This document shows positions 45,008-55,323 of a stretch of DNA of 64,000 bases, in pieces. Position numbers and translations under genes: made by a program. Numbering within the stretch: the first letter of the stretch is position 1; each line of letters begins with the position of its first letter. The stretch covers positions 23,963,537 to 24,027,536 of the forward strand of contig CP093829.1 of assembly GCA_033063855.1 (NCBI GenBank), written 5' to 3'. The notes beneath the pieces were generated by a model. The model saw only the letters and a program-made list of their open reading frames with translations, searched no databases and was not told the origin of the DNA. Source of the DNA: Smittia aterrima. Its lineage: Eukaryota > Arthropoda > Insecta > Diptera > Chironomidae.

Positions 45008-46222
45008 ATGAAAACAAAGAAAACAACAAATTTAACAGAAGTTTCAAATGAAGAACCAGAGAAGAAAATCGTCAAATCTGAGTTCACAACGAATATGGAT
45101 CCATTAGAATATTTCTTGCGCTTTCTTGATATGTCAGAAATGATTCTTAAACATTTAAGTGGCGACGAATTGTTAGAGATTTCAGAAGTAAGCAAATCTT
45201 GGTATAATTTTATCGGTTCGTCGAAAATTCTCATGAAGAAAATTAAAGTTGTTTTTGAAAACAATTCTACATTCGAAGCGGGAAACGATTCATGTTTGTG
45301 CGAAGCGAAAAACATGGATTTGTTAACGAAAAGCTCGAGATTGTATCAGAACATTGAATTCCGACGAGAATTACCAGAAGGATTAGATTTGACTGATTTG
45401 ATTGAAGACCCCCTGGAAGACTATGAATTCATTACCACCGCGGAATTTGAATATTTGCTAAAGCACGACTGGAAAAGTGTTTCACTCAAAGAAACATATT
45501 TCAAAAAAAAAATTGATTTATGGAAATTCTTTTCAACAATTCAATCATCAGTGGAGAACATTTCTCTCATTTACAAAAAAAGTATCATATTCTCATTTGA
45601 AGATTTATATTCAGTATTTGAATCTTTTGAAGCTCTAACGTTTCCTAAACTAAAACAATTGAAAATGAGTGTTGCCTGCTCTTCGTACTTGTGCAAAGGA
45701 TTCGGCAGATTATTGGTCAATTCTGTTGCAGTCGAACATCTTGAAATTGATGGATGCGATAAAATTGTTGACGATAAAGTTCTTACAAAAATGCTCGTAA
45801 ACTTTGATAAGTTACAAAGTTTAAAACTTAGGTCAATGAACATGTTTCAAATATTCAGATGTGGATCCTGGAAAAGGTTCAGTTTCAAACTAAAGAGCCT
45901 GACGCTAGATGCTGATGGACGCAATGAGTTTTGCGTTAACTTTTGGAATTTCTTTAAAACACAAAGCGACCTCGAAGAGCTGATGATCGAAGATGGCTGT
46001 GTCAACAAAAATTTGAGCACAATCATGAAAATGCCGAAGCTAAAGAGTCTAGGTCTCGCCGACTACGAAATCCAAGATCCAAATGAAGTATCATCCACAA
46101 TAACTCATCTAAAATTGAAACATTCGGTTAATGCTGAGAGCCATAAATTTTTAATGAAGTCAATGCCGAACGCAAGAAATCATAGCATTTACTCAATGGA
46201 TGGGGATCATACCTATACATAG
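45008..46222 (+). CDS. F-box protein with LRR-like C-terminal half
   Basis: Intronless 404-aa protein. Residues about 38-80 form an F-box: FLDMSEMILKHLSGDELLEI, then SEVSKSWYNFIGSSKILMKK, the Skp1-binding element of SCF ubiquitin ligases. The rest is leucine-rich with irregular repeats (VEHLEIDGCDKI, LQSLKLRSMNMF, LKSLTLDADG, LEELMIEDGC, LKSLGLADYEI, ITHLKLKH) that read like a target-recognition LRR solenoid. I do not recognise an orthologue; intronless single-exon F-box/LRR genes of this kind often belong to lineage-specific expansions. The start at 45008 is the first ATG in frame; another Met (MDPLEYF) at residue 30 is possible. Confidence 0.8.
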   Translation: MKTKKTTNLTEVSNEEPEKKIVKSEFTTNMDPLEYFLRFLDMSEMILKHLSGDELLEISEVSKSWYNFIGSSKILMKKIKVVFENNSTFEAGNDSCLCEAKNMDLLTKSSRLYQNIEFRRELPEGLDLTDLIEDPLEDYEFITTAEFEYLLKHDWKSVSLKETYFKKKIDLWKFFSTIQSSVENISLIYKKSIIFSFEDLYSVFESFEALTFPKLKQLKMSVACSSYLCKGFGRLLVNSVAVEHLEIDGCDKIVDDKVLTKMLVNFDKLQSLKLRSMNMFQIFRCGSWKRFSFKLKSLTLDADGRNEFCVNFWNFFKTQSDLEELMIEDGCVNKNLSTIMKMPKLKSLGLADYEIQDPNEVSSTITHLKLKHSVNAESHKFLMKSMPNARNHSIYSMDGDHTYT

Positions 46223-46416
46223 AAATACATAGAAATAGTTTTAAAAACACTTAAACAAAGGGTTGGAAAGAAAGTTTTTTTCCGCTTAGTTTGAATATCA
46301 AAATTTTCGTTGAACTGAAAGAAAGTAAAGGAAAAGAAGATTGCTTTTGTTTTAATGTCCTTTGTTTTATTGTAAATGATCTTAAAATGTCATTTGTTGT
46401 TCTTAATGTCTGGTTT

Positions 46417-47161
46417 TCAGTGCATGTCTTTAATGTGATCGTTCAAAAGCTTCATGGTTCTTCTAACTGCGTTGCAACCTTCTTCTGTGCATATTTTCGG
46501 TGACATTTTTTAATTTCACAAGAGAACTCGAAGTGTGTTTGTTGATGTTTGTTGAAGTTAGATAAGCTGATGAGTTTTTCGCACCTATCACATTTCATAA
46601 AACGATGAAAAGTACTTCGGTGAAATCTCTTGTATGCTTGTTTAAAGCTCTCATTGAAGTCTTTTCTTGACCGCAAACTTGACATATAAAAACGCCTTTT
46701 GCAATATGAATTCGTTTGTGTTCCTCCCAGCCATTAACGTCGTTCATCTTGAACTTTCTTCGACAATGTGGAATCAAGCAGTTTATCTTACGATGGGCTT
46801 GCATGTGTCTGTTGTAGTTTGTTGTAACGTATTCACCACAAATGGGACAAATGACTGTTGAATTAAAATACGGGTGGTCGCCATTTCCTGACATTGTTCT
46901 TGATTGTCTGCTTCGTATATTTAATATAGTAATATAGTATTTATAGTATTTATCTATAGTTTTTATATAGTAATAAAAAAATCGTTGGTTCAAGGAGGTG
47001 GTTGATAGTCTTGGATTTTGAAGCGTAATGTGGCAAAGATTGCATGTCATTGGTGAAATTTTGTGAACTCTTGAAATATGCTTTTTCATCGTGGATTGTT
47101 TCGCGTAGGAGAGTTTGCAGTCATTTTCTGTACACTTGTATTTGTTTGGTTTTGTCGCCAT
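46417..47161 (-). pseudogene. C2H2 zinc-finger gene with frameshifts
   Basis: Starts MATKPNKYKCTENDCKLSYA with an intact finger (ending KKHISRVH). A second finger (MTCNLCHITLQNP) is interrupted by an AT-rich stretch with no finger residues. Finger-like units then resume: STVICPICGEYVTTNYNRH, CLIPHCRRKFKMND and FICQVCGQEKTSMRALNKH. The frame must shift near 46600-46640 to reach MKCDRCEKLISLSNFNKHQQ, and again near 46450-46480 to complete the last finger with MKLLNDHIKDMH (stop at 46417-46419). No GT-AG intron fixes either shift. The first frame alone gives 188 aa. Either a decaying gene or one with assembly errors. Confidence 0.6.
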
Positions 47162-47240
47162 TATCGTCTCCTGAATGTATTTTAAAATAATTTTTTCCTA
47201 ATTAACTGTCGAGCAAAACAATGGCTGAACGAAAGAAAGA

Positions 47241-47292
47241 TTTTTTATATATATAATTTATATATATATTTTATATATATATATAATTTATA
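47241..47292. repeat. AT microsatellite
   Basis: Runs of tatata interrupted by ttta, pure A/T. Confidence 0.8.
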
Positions 47293-47389
47293 TCTGCGTT
47301 ACACTGAATGCTTCACCAGAAATAGTTTAAAGAATTAAAGCGATTTTGATATTCAGATTCAATTATTTGAGATTTGATTTAATATTCTT

Positions 47390-47650
47390 CGTTGAAAAGA
47401 CCAAAATAAAATTTCACAGAATGTGAATTTTAATAAGAAAACTGCACAAATAAACCTCTCAGAAGCTGAGATTACAGAGGACGCCAAACCTCCGGTGTGA
47501 TATCTTCTTATGCTTTTTCTTCGTTGAAAAGAACAAAATAAAATTTCTTTTAAATTCTAACTAAAAAAATTGTTCCTTTTAATGAGAAAGATGTGATATC
47601 TTTTAAGCTTTTGTTGAGCATTTGAACCTTTCAAATGTTTTTAACATTCA
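47390..47650. repeat. dispersed repeat, copies 2 and 3
   Basis: Two direct copies starting cgttgaaaagaNcaaaataaaattt (47390 and 47523). They share gaattttaataagaaaa/ttttaatgagaaa, gtgatatctt, and tgagcattt...tttcaaatgttttta with copy 1 near 44605. Together the copies flank the F-box and zinc-finger genes. Confidence 0.45.
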
Positions 47651-47707
47651 TTTCAAACGAAGTCTCTTGAATACGTCTCAACGATTTCAAGAAACTTAAA
47701 AATAAAG

Positions 47708-47719
47708 TTCGCGCCAAAA
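47708..47719 (-). promoter_or_regulatory. E2F-binding site upstream of PCNA
   Basis: TTCGCGCCAAAA, read on the minus strand as TTTTGGCGCGAA, fits the E2F consensus TTTSGCGCSAAA. It lies about 90 bp before the 5' UTR donor. E2F control of PCNA is well established in fly and mammal; its use here is inferred from position. Confidence 0.65.
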
Positions 47720-47915
47720 CATTGAACCCGCTTCTTCAGCTGCCTTAAAAATCTTGTGAATTACTTAATCTTATCGTCCCGTTAAACACTTAAAAGGTAA
47801 ATAAGTTAATCAGTGATTGAATAGTCTAAAAGTTTTGTGAATCTTTCATCGATTTAATGTTCAATTTCGTAATTTCCTGAAACTTTGGAATCTTTTCAGA
47901 AAACAAAACGCGAAA

Positions 47916-48761
47916 ATGTTTGAAGCACGTTTGGTCTCGAGTGGAACTCTGAAGAAGGTCCTGGATTCTATCAAGGATCTGCTAACCGAAGCAACATTCG
48001 ATTGCTCTGATTCGGGAATCCAAGTAAGAATAATTTAGCAAAAGAATTTCGAATGTTTTCTTTAATTCTCTTGAACATCCTTCCAGCTCCAAGCCATGGA
48101 CAACTCTCACGTCTCCTTGGTGTCGCTGAACCTACGCTCAGATGGATTCGACAAGTATCGTTGCGATCGTAACTTGTCGCTGGGAATGAATCTCGCTAAC
48201 ATGGCAAAGGTTTTAAAATGCGCTAACAACAACGACACAGTGACGATCAAAGCTCAAGATAATGCAGACTCGGTAACTTTCATGTTCGAGACTCAAAATC
48301 AAGACAAAATTTCCGATTACGAAATGAAGTTGATGAATCTGGATCAAGAACATCTCGGCATCCCTGAAACTGACTACGCTTGCATCATTCGCCTTCCATC
48401 GGCAGAGTTTGCTCGAATCTGTCGTGACTTGTCTCAGTTCGGTGAATCAGTTGTCATTACGTGTACCAAGGACGGAGTTCGCTTCTCAGCTTCAGGAGAT
48501 TCTGGGTCAGCGAATATCAAACTTGCTCAAACTACAAACGTCGACAAGGAAGACGAAGGCGTCACAATTGAAATGCAGGAACCAGTAACTTTGACTTTCG
48601 CTTGTCAATACTTGAACTCATTCACTAAAGCAACACCGCTCTCCTCTCAAGTGAGCTTGAGTATGTCTCCTGATGTCCCTCTTGTCGTTGAGTTCACCAT
48701 TCAGGATCTGGGCCACATCCGCTACTACCTCGCACCGAAGATCGAAGAAGACGAGAACTAA
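47916..48761 (+). CDS. Proliferating cell nuclear antigen (PCNA)
   Basis: Sliding clamp for replicative polymerases and repair; a homotrimer around DNA in the nucleus. Exons 47916-48023 and 48087-48761 (783 nt, 260 aa, the usual insect length). Conserved blocks include MFEARLVSSGTLKKVLDSIK, the DCSDSGIQLQAMDNSHVSLV stretch across the junction, YRCDRNLSLGMNL, the interdomain loop with LMNLDQEHLGIPE, VIITCT-like VVITCTKDGVRFSASGDSGS, and the C-terminal LVVEFTIQDLGHIRYYLAPK with acidic EEDEN. AATAAA is at 48862. A 5' UTR intron and an E2F site precede it. In Drosophila the gene is mus209/PCNA. Confidence 0.97.
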
Positions 48762-51700
48762 TTTAAACCTTTTTTTAATTTCCAACAAAACTAATTTCAC
48801 ACGAATCAAAAAACTGAAGAAAAAATCCTCCGCTAATGGCAAAGCAGTTTTCTCAAAGCATAATAAATTTCCATTAAAATATTCAAATCTCTCTTTTCAT
48901 TACATCATCAAATTATCTTTCAGGGCGTTTTAAAAACTTAATTAATTATGCAATTCTTTTTCGGGTCGTGGCGGCAGGAGTTGAAGTCAATTTAAAATTT
49001 ATTTTCTCGATTTTTCATTTCTCGCTTGCAGATGACAAAACTCCCACGACTCAAAGTCGAATTACGAGGATTATTCATCATCATTCCAAAGGCTCTGAAA
49101 TTTCATGCTTTCCGACGATTGCGAACATTAAAAATGCACTTCTGAAGAGGAGAAATGGCTTTAGACCTATTAGAGTTGTACTTCAAAAAGCGAAACTCAT
49201 ACACGAAGAGAGAAAAGTGAGTTAATTAACCTCGATATGCAACTTGAATGTGATTTTCATCAGAGAAATTAAAAATTAAATCGCGAAACAATTTAATTGA
49301 GTCACTTGACAGTTTATTAACCTCCACCGTGGTTGGTAATCAATGAAACACTCGTTGGATAATTAATAAAAGTCAATCAAATGACATAATTTGTTGAATA
49401 ATGTCGGGAAAGCTCTTATTACACAAAGAAGATAATTGTCAGTGCAACTGCAACATGAACACTGATTTAACCAAAAAAAAGTTTATTGAGTCAGGGCTGA
49501 TAAATCAAATTCTCATGTTAGTCACATTCCGAGAATGACCAATGTCCCTGAAATAAAATAAATGCATTGATTTTGTGTGATGAGTCTGCTGCTCACTTTC
49601 GGAATGTTTTGATATAATTTCCTGTCTCACAATCGGATTTTACGAAACAAATCACACAAAAACCTCCTCCGATTGTAAATCAAATATTACCGAGGATTGA
49701 TGACTTCGACATTACAAAATTCAACCATGACTAGCCGATGAATCCCACAATGAGCATCAATTTCATTCTAGCAATGTACAATGTTATAAATCTGGTAAAA
49801 CTTCTTTCTGATTGACTTTTCTCGCTCCGTTATGAAGGAGATAAGAGAGAGAGCAGCAAATTATGTTAGTCGAGAGCTAGTTGGGAAATTATACAATCGA
49901 ATCGGGAAAAGCATGATTTATGGAATTGTTTCTTCATCAAAAAGACAAAAAAATTGTCAGCTAAACATTAAATTTCTAAAAAGCGATGATGTGAAGTACA
50001 TCACATGTGAGGTCGTCTGTTGTTGTGAAAAGGAAACATTTTCCCCATCGATTTTACTCTTTCGCTCGATGTTCGGGACACGATTGTAAATAATTTACGA
50101 ATTTCGATTTATTTTGTTAAGTGTCGTTGGCCGACGAATGAAGAGAGAAATGCAACAGAAAAATTCATGGCATGGAAATTGGAAACGGCACGAAATAAAA
50201 TCGATAATGTTTTTGGGGAGAGGAGGAAGGGGCGAGCTCGTCCTCTCGAGACAACATTTAATGTTTGTTGATATGCGAATTGTCACCCGCTTTACTGTGT
50301 CCCCACTCTCTCTCTCAGGGGCATCTTGTGAAATTGTTTTTGAGCGCCAGAGATGAAGATAAAAACAAAGAGATGCTCGCTTTTTATTTCTAGAGCTTTT
50401 CCTTTTATAGATTATTGGTTTTTGTTGTTTCGTAAAAATTGTAAACTCTAAAGAGTTTCACGCGTGAACTTATTTTGAGAATCGAAAGTTCATATTCTCA
50501 ATCGTTTGGTTTCTCTATTCGTTGTTGATTTATTGACCTTCAGCCCTTGATGATCTGGCCACTTTCATCATTTGATTCTACGTGAACCAATAACCATTTG
50601 TATTCGTGTTTTCTCGAGAACAATTCAAAGCTTCTGAAAGATTTACCCTTAGCCTTGGATTCTTCGTAGCGAAATTGCTAAATCTCATGGGAGAATCATT
50701 TCGTACACTTTTATTTCTGTCAAACAAGCTCGTTTCTTCTTTTATTCGTCAGTCTTTCTTTATTTTTCCAGTTCACCAGTGAAAATTAAGGTTTCCCAAG
50801 GAAGATTTTCTTTCCTTTTTTTATATTAGAAGACGAAGGGAAAGAAGAGTTTTATTAGCCTACGACTCCTCGTCTTTCTCACTTTCGACTCTCTCGCTAC
50901 ACATTGACACATCATTTCTCAGGCGTGTCGATTTTACATTGCAAAACGAGCAAATGTAAGCAGAAAAAATTTTGTGCGAAACGGAAATAATAAAACGAAT
51001 TGCATAATAATATTTCCCTCCACGATGTGAGATCTTAAAGGGAAACCTGAGAGATCCTCGATGTTGATTGTGTTGCATAAATAATTGAATTTAAAGAAAA
51101 CTTTATTCCAACTCGAAATAAATTTGTCCCCGCCAGAGAATATTACGCTCTTTCTTGTGTTGTTTTTATTGCACAATTTCCTTCCGCGGTGGTGCGAAGT
51201 GAACCGTCTACGTGAGCAACTTGCAAGTGCTTTCAGTCATGTACTGAGCAAATTTTTAAAATGTGTTTCCTTTTGACATCAAAGCTGCCTTCGTCGAGGT
51301 AGAATCGAGTGGAGTTGAAACGTTTCTCCATTTCCTGTACCTTGCACCTTTTTGTGACTCTCAAGCTTAAGGTTCAAATCGAAGGAAGTGCTTGCACTAA
51401 CGTCGAAGCAATAAGTCACATCGGAATCTCTTTTTATGCTAATGGCTGGTTGACTTTGTTTCATTCAAACGACGTCGTTTGGCTTAAAGTTCAAACGACG
51501 ATTGTGTTGCGGTAATAATTCAATAATTTTTCGCTCTTTCTTTCTGCAGTCACCTTTAAGGTTTCTGTCCATAATAGTTATGAGTATTGTCATAATCCGG
51601 AAAGAAGTGAGACTTAAATTCTTGTTAGGTCTCCTCGTCTAGTCGAAGAACATTTCCTTCGTCAACAAATGTTCATTCGAGCAATCAATTCTCACTCAGT

Positions 51701-54547
51701 CTCAAGTGAAAATATGGAGCAAGGATTGTTAGCAAAGAGCTAAGTAAAATGTTTTTGAATTTACGTTTTCAAATAAATCTCTGATGAAGGAAAAACTGAT
51801 GACTTTGAATGTTCATTGGTTTCAGAGTGGATCAAACAGAGAATTTCAATTAATTCCTTTCCTCTCAAGTCAACTAAACAGAACCACACTCTTCTCTTCT
51901 GTTTGTGTTTTTCTAATGAAAATTCAGGCATCAATACATTTCGAAACTCACTAGATTCTCGCTAAACAAATACAAAAAGTTTGAAGATTGATGATAATGC
52001 TCTAAAAGGAGTGATCAATTAATTAGGAATGTGAATGGAGAAAACATTTTCGCGAAACAAGTTAGTGTTTGACTTAAATCAAAACAACTGCGACTGGTTT
52101 CATCCCTAGCGCAAATATTTATGCTGATTGTTTACAGATTATTAATGCATGTTCTGTGTTTTTATGGTTTCAAATTCGCTTTCAGATTTTTCTCCGTCAA
52201 AATGTAATCAAAAATAATGGAAATTTTATTGAATTAAAACATTTGAACAGTGACACGTTTATCGACTATTTAATCGAGTAGCCAATAATTCCAATGTTTC
52301 CATCTTGTTGTTAGTCTATCAATTGATTCAATTAGAAAACCCGTTTGGGGAAGCAGAGACTGCAATGTCAAACGTATCTTCGCATCGAGGCCAACACTTT
52401 ATTGCTATTCGATGTCTCGAGATATTCTCGACTTATCCGCGTCTCGATTGTTTCGAATTTATGTATTTAGTTCAACTCCAATGAGTTCAGCTGCACTCAC
52501 TGACATTTGTTTCTCATAAACTTTTAAATTACGCGAAGAACTTCGATTGAGGGTTCCCCGAAAAAATAAGCAGCTCAAAGTTTCTCGCTTGATTGAAGAT
52601 GACATTTTATTTAATTTGATTAGATATTTATTAAGAAAGATATTTGGGTTGAATTGATTTGAGGACGAATCAAAAAATTATAATCTGAATCATCCTTTTT
52701 TATGTTCGAGCAAAGAGGAACTCAAACAATTCATATTTCATGCTGAGTCTAATCATAATTTTCTCGACACCGACTCGAGCTCAGGTGAGAGAACAACATT
52801 CGCTAATGTTGGTTTTGCGTGAAATCTGCGTTTATGATAAGCTTCTAATGCCCTTACAACTTAATTACAGTTCACTCGTCTCTCTCTCTCGTGTCTACAA
52901 AAAGTATGAACAATCATTTATTGATTGAGGCTCTGTGGCCCTATAATGCTAAAGGAAATGAGTCCTAATAGAGAACAAGGTAAAGAAAAAGGAAAATTCA
53001 TTTGATGTTTGCTCGACGAAAACCTTTTTCGAATTGTAGGAAATCATTATGAACGAAGGGCGTCGTGAAAACAGTTTTATTTGCAAAAAACATTTCGAGC
53101 TCTTTCCGCTCTCGATGGCTTTGTAGATCATTTTTCAGCCAATTTTGTAATTAATTACGCTTTTGCTTTGTATTTACTACTCAAATATGAAAAACATAAA
53201 TATGATTCACGTTCGTTCACAATTATCTTGACGGAAATTAATTAACGTGAGTGCTGCTCTTTAAGGATTTTATTTAAAATGAAAGTTCTTCAATGCAGAA
53301 TCATTTTTCATTGAATCATTTTTCGTCTTCTCTTGTCGTCAAGCGAAGCTGAAAAGGAAAGAAAGAACTTCTTCCTTCAATCTTCGTAATAAACTTTCTA
53401 AGTAATTATCTTCGTCCTGAGCATTTACGTTTAGTTAACAATTCTTCGATTTTTTTGAGTTCGACTGACGCCTTCGTAACTTTTCCAAAAAAACTTAGCG
53501 CATGTAAATTTCATAAATTTCCATTTTAATAAATGATTTTTAGGCCACGGCGAGAATATCTCACAATTTTCGTTTTTTAAATCTTTTACGTGACCACTTA
53601 TCTATCGAAGGAGTTTCTCGTAATTTTAGGTTCAAGCGAGGAACACGCGTCTCAAACGGAAAATTATCAATGAGCTCAAATCCTTTCATGTAACGAGAAA
53701 TATTTTTTAAAAGGTGAAATCCATTTGGATTTAAAAAATTAATTTATGACGTGAAGATTTAGAATAATTTTAGTTAAGGAGAAGGGAGAAGATTGTTTCC
53801 TTCTTAACACACAACAAAACTTTCTTCCGAGATCCAATTTGTGAAATATTTCTATCCACGGAAGGTTAAAGCCGTTTATGATGGCTCAAAGCAGTGAGCC
53901 GGCGAGTAAGTGGTAGCGTGGAGAGGAAGACATGCATAAATCCTTCTTTCCTCCTTCTTTTGCATACGTAAGTTTATGCAAAACTTATATGCGGACTTAA
54001 AACATTCTAAAATGAGGAAATATGTAAATTATTCCTGAAGGCATTTAAGTGGCCAAAGCGGAGCTATTGAAGGGTCTTCATTTGCCTCCTATAATAATTT
54101 TCAAATAGATCGACAAAATATGTTAATTCCACAAACTTCCGAATGAAATTCAAATTTAAACGCTGAACTGTTTCTTTACGATGATGCACTAAACTTTCGA
54201 AGAAGGTAAATGAAAATATCGTTTGTCCTAAAACTAACTTCGCTCAAGTTGCGTAAATATTTCAATTTCCGAGATTTAGTTTACTTATTGCGCTTTAAGT
54301 ACTTTGCATTTTCAATTACCGACTATCTCAGCTCATACATCAACAAGAGAGAGAGACAAGGAAATAGGAAAATATTTTCGACTAAGAACATGATCCATTC
54401 AGTGTGACAACAAAAGATTACAAACAATTAAATTTGTAAACCAGAAAGTGTTCGTTGGAAACGTTGAAACATGTGCACAAGTCGAGACAACGAGAGATCT
54501 GACTTTCAATGAAGGAATTACTCTTAAGCATCTTTGCACTTCAAAGA
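48762..54547. other. large intergenic region
   Basis: 5.8 kb after PCNA without a supported gene. ORFs of 60-85 codons on both strands show no domain. A frame at 48968-49225 is open but reads as low-information sequence. Nothing repetitive stands out until the foldback element. Confidence 0.5.
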
Positions 54548-54555
54548 CTTCTAAT
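54548..54555. repeat. left target-site duplication of the foldback element
   Basis: cttctaat, identical to 55316-55323. Confidence 0.9.
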
Positions 54556-54621
54556 CAGTGTGGATGGGCCTGGTGCCAAATGTGCCGAAACAGGCCCATA
54601 TTCGGTCTTTTCGGGGGCCGA

Positions 54622-54895
54622 GGCCCACCAAAGGCCCACGACTCAGGTGCCGACCGTGGGCCCAGGCCCACCAAAGGCCCACGACTCAGGTGCCGACCGT
54701 GGGCCCAGGCCCACCAAAGGCCCACGACTCAGGTGCCGACCGTGGGCCCAGGCCCACCAAAGGCCCACGACTCAGGTGCCGACCGTGGGCCCAGGCCCAC
54801 CAAAGGCCCACGACTCAGGTGCCGACCGTGGGCCCAGGCCCACCAAAGGCCCACGACTCAGGGGCCGACCAGGGGCCGAGGCCCACCAAAGGCCC
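54622..54895 (+). repeat. 43-bp tandem array, left arm
   Basis: Six copies spaced exactly 43 bp apart (actcagg at 54641, 54684, 54727, 54770, 54813, 54856). The unit begins ggcccaccaaaggcccacga and ends in gtgggccca. The last copy is altered (ggggccgaccaggggccg). Confidence 0.92.
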
Positions 54896-55037
54896 ACGGC
54901 CCCGGGGCGGCCCATCCACATAGCAAATGTTTTTTAAATTTTTTTCCTTCAATTTTTTTTTAATTGATGCGCTCAACAAAAATTAATAATTTTTAATTTA
55001 AAAAACATTTGCTATGTGGATGGGCCGCCCCGGGGCC

Positions 55038-55275
55038 GTGGGCCTTTGGTGGGCCTCGGCCCACGGTCGGCACCTGAGTCGTGGGCCTTTGGTGGGCCTC
55101 GGCCCCTGGTCGGCCCCTGAGTCGTGGGCCTTTGGTGGGCCTGGGCCCACGGTCGGCACCTGAGTCGTGGGCCTTTGGTGGGCCTGGGCCCACGGTCGGC
55201 ACCTGAGTCGTGGGCCTTTGGTGGGCCTGGGCCCACGGTCGGCACCTGAGTCGTGGGCCTTTGGTGGGCCTCGGC
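55038..55275 (-). repeat. 43-bp tandem array, right arm
   Basis: Inverted version of the left array with five copies of the cctgagtcgtgggcc junction. The altered copy is second from the centre here but innermost on the left, so the arms are not exact mirror images. Confidence 0.9.
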
Positions 55276-55315
55276 CCCCAAAAAGACCTTTCGAATGGGC
55301 GGCCCATCCACACTG

Positions 55316-55323
55316 CTTCTAAT
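55316..55323. repeat. right target-site duplication of the foldback element
   Basis: cttctaat directly after the right terminal repeat, perfect match to the left copy. Confidence 0.9.

Larger units (their letters stand above)
47162..47915. promoter_or_regulatory. PCNA upstream region with 5' UTR intron
   Basis: Contains an AT dinucleotide tract (47241-47292), two repeat copies (about 47390-47460 and 47520-47650) and an E2F-type site (47708-47719). A probable 5' UTR intron lies between the donor at 47797 and the acceptor ending at 47899, just before the PCNA ATG. Confidence 0.6.
54556..55315. mobile_element. 760-bp GC-rich foldback (hAT-like MITE) element
   Basis: Terminal inverted repeat CAGTGTGGATGGGCC at both ends, flanked by a perfect 8-bp duplication (cttctaat, 54548-54555 and 55316-55323). 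These are hAT-type hallmarks. Two long inverted arms (54556-54940 and 54995-55315) face each other across a 54-bp spacer (54941-54994). The inner arm ends repeat the terminal motif (ctatgtggatgggcc and its complement, next to a perfect aatttaaaaaacattt pair). The arms consist mostly of 43-bp tandem repeats. It is far more GC-rich than its surroundings. No coding capacity. Confidence 0.9.

Noticed and set aside
48968..49225. 85-codon ORF after PCNA
   Set aside because: No conserved motif, and the hydrophobic start does not match a clear signal peptide with cleavage site. Treated as intergenic.
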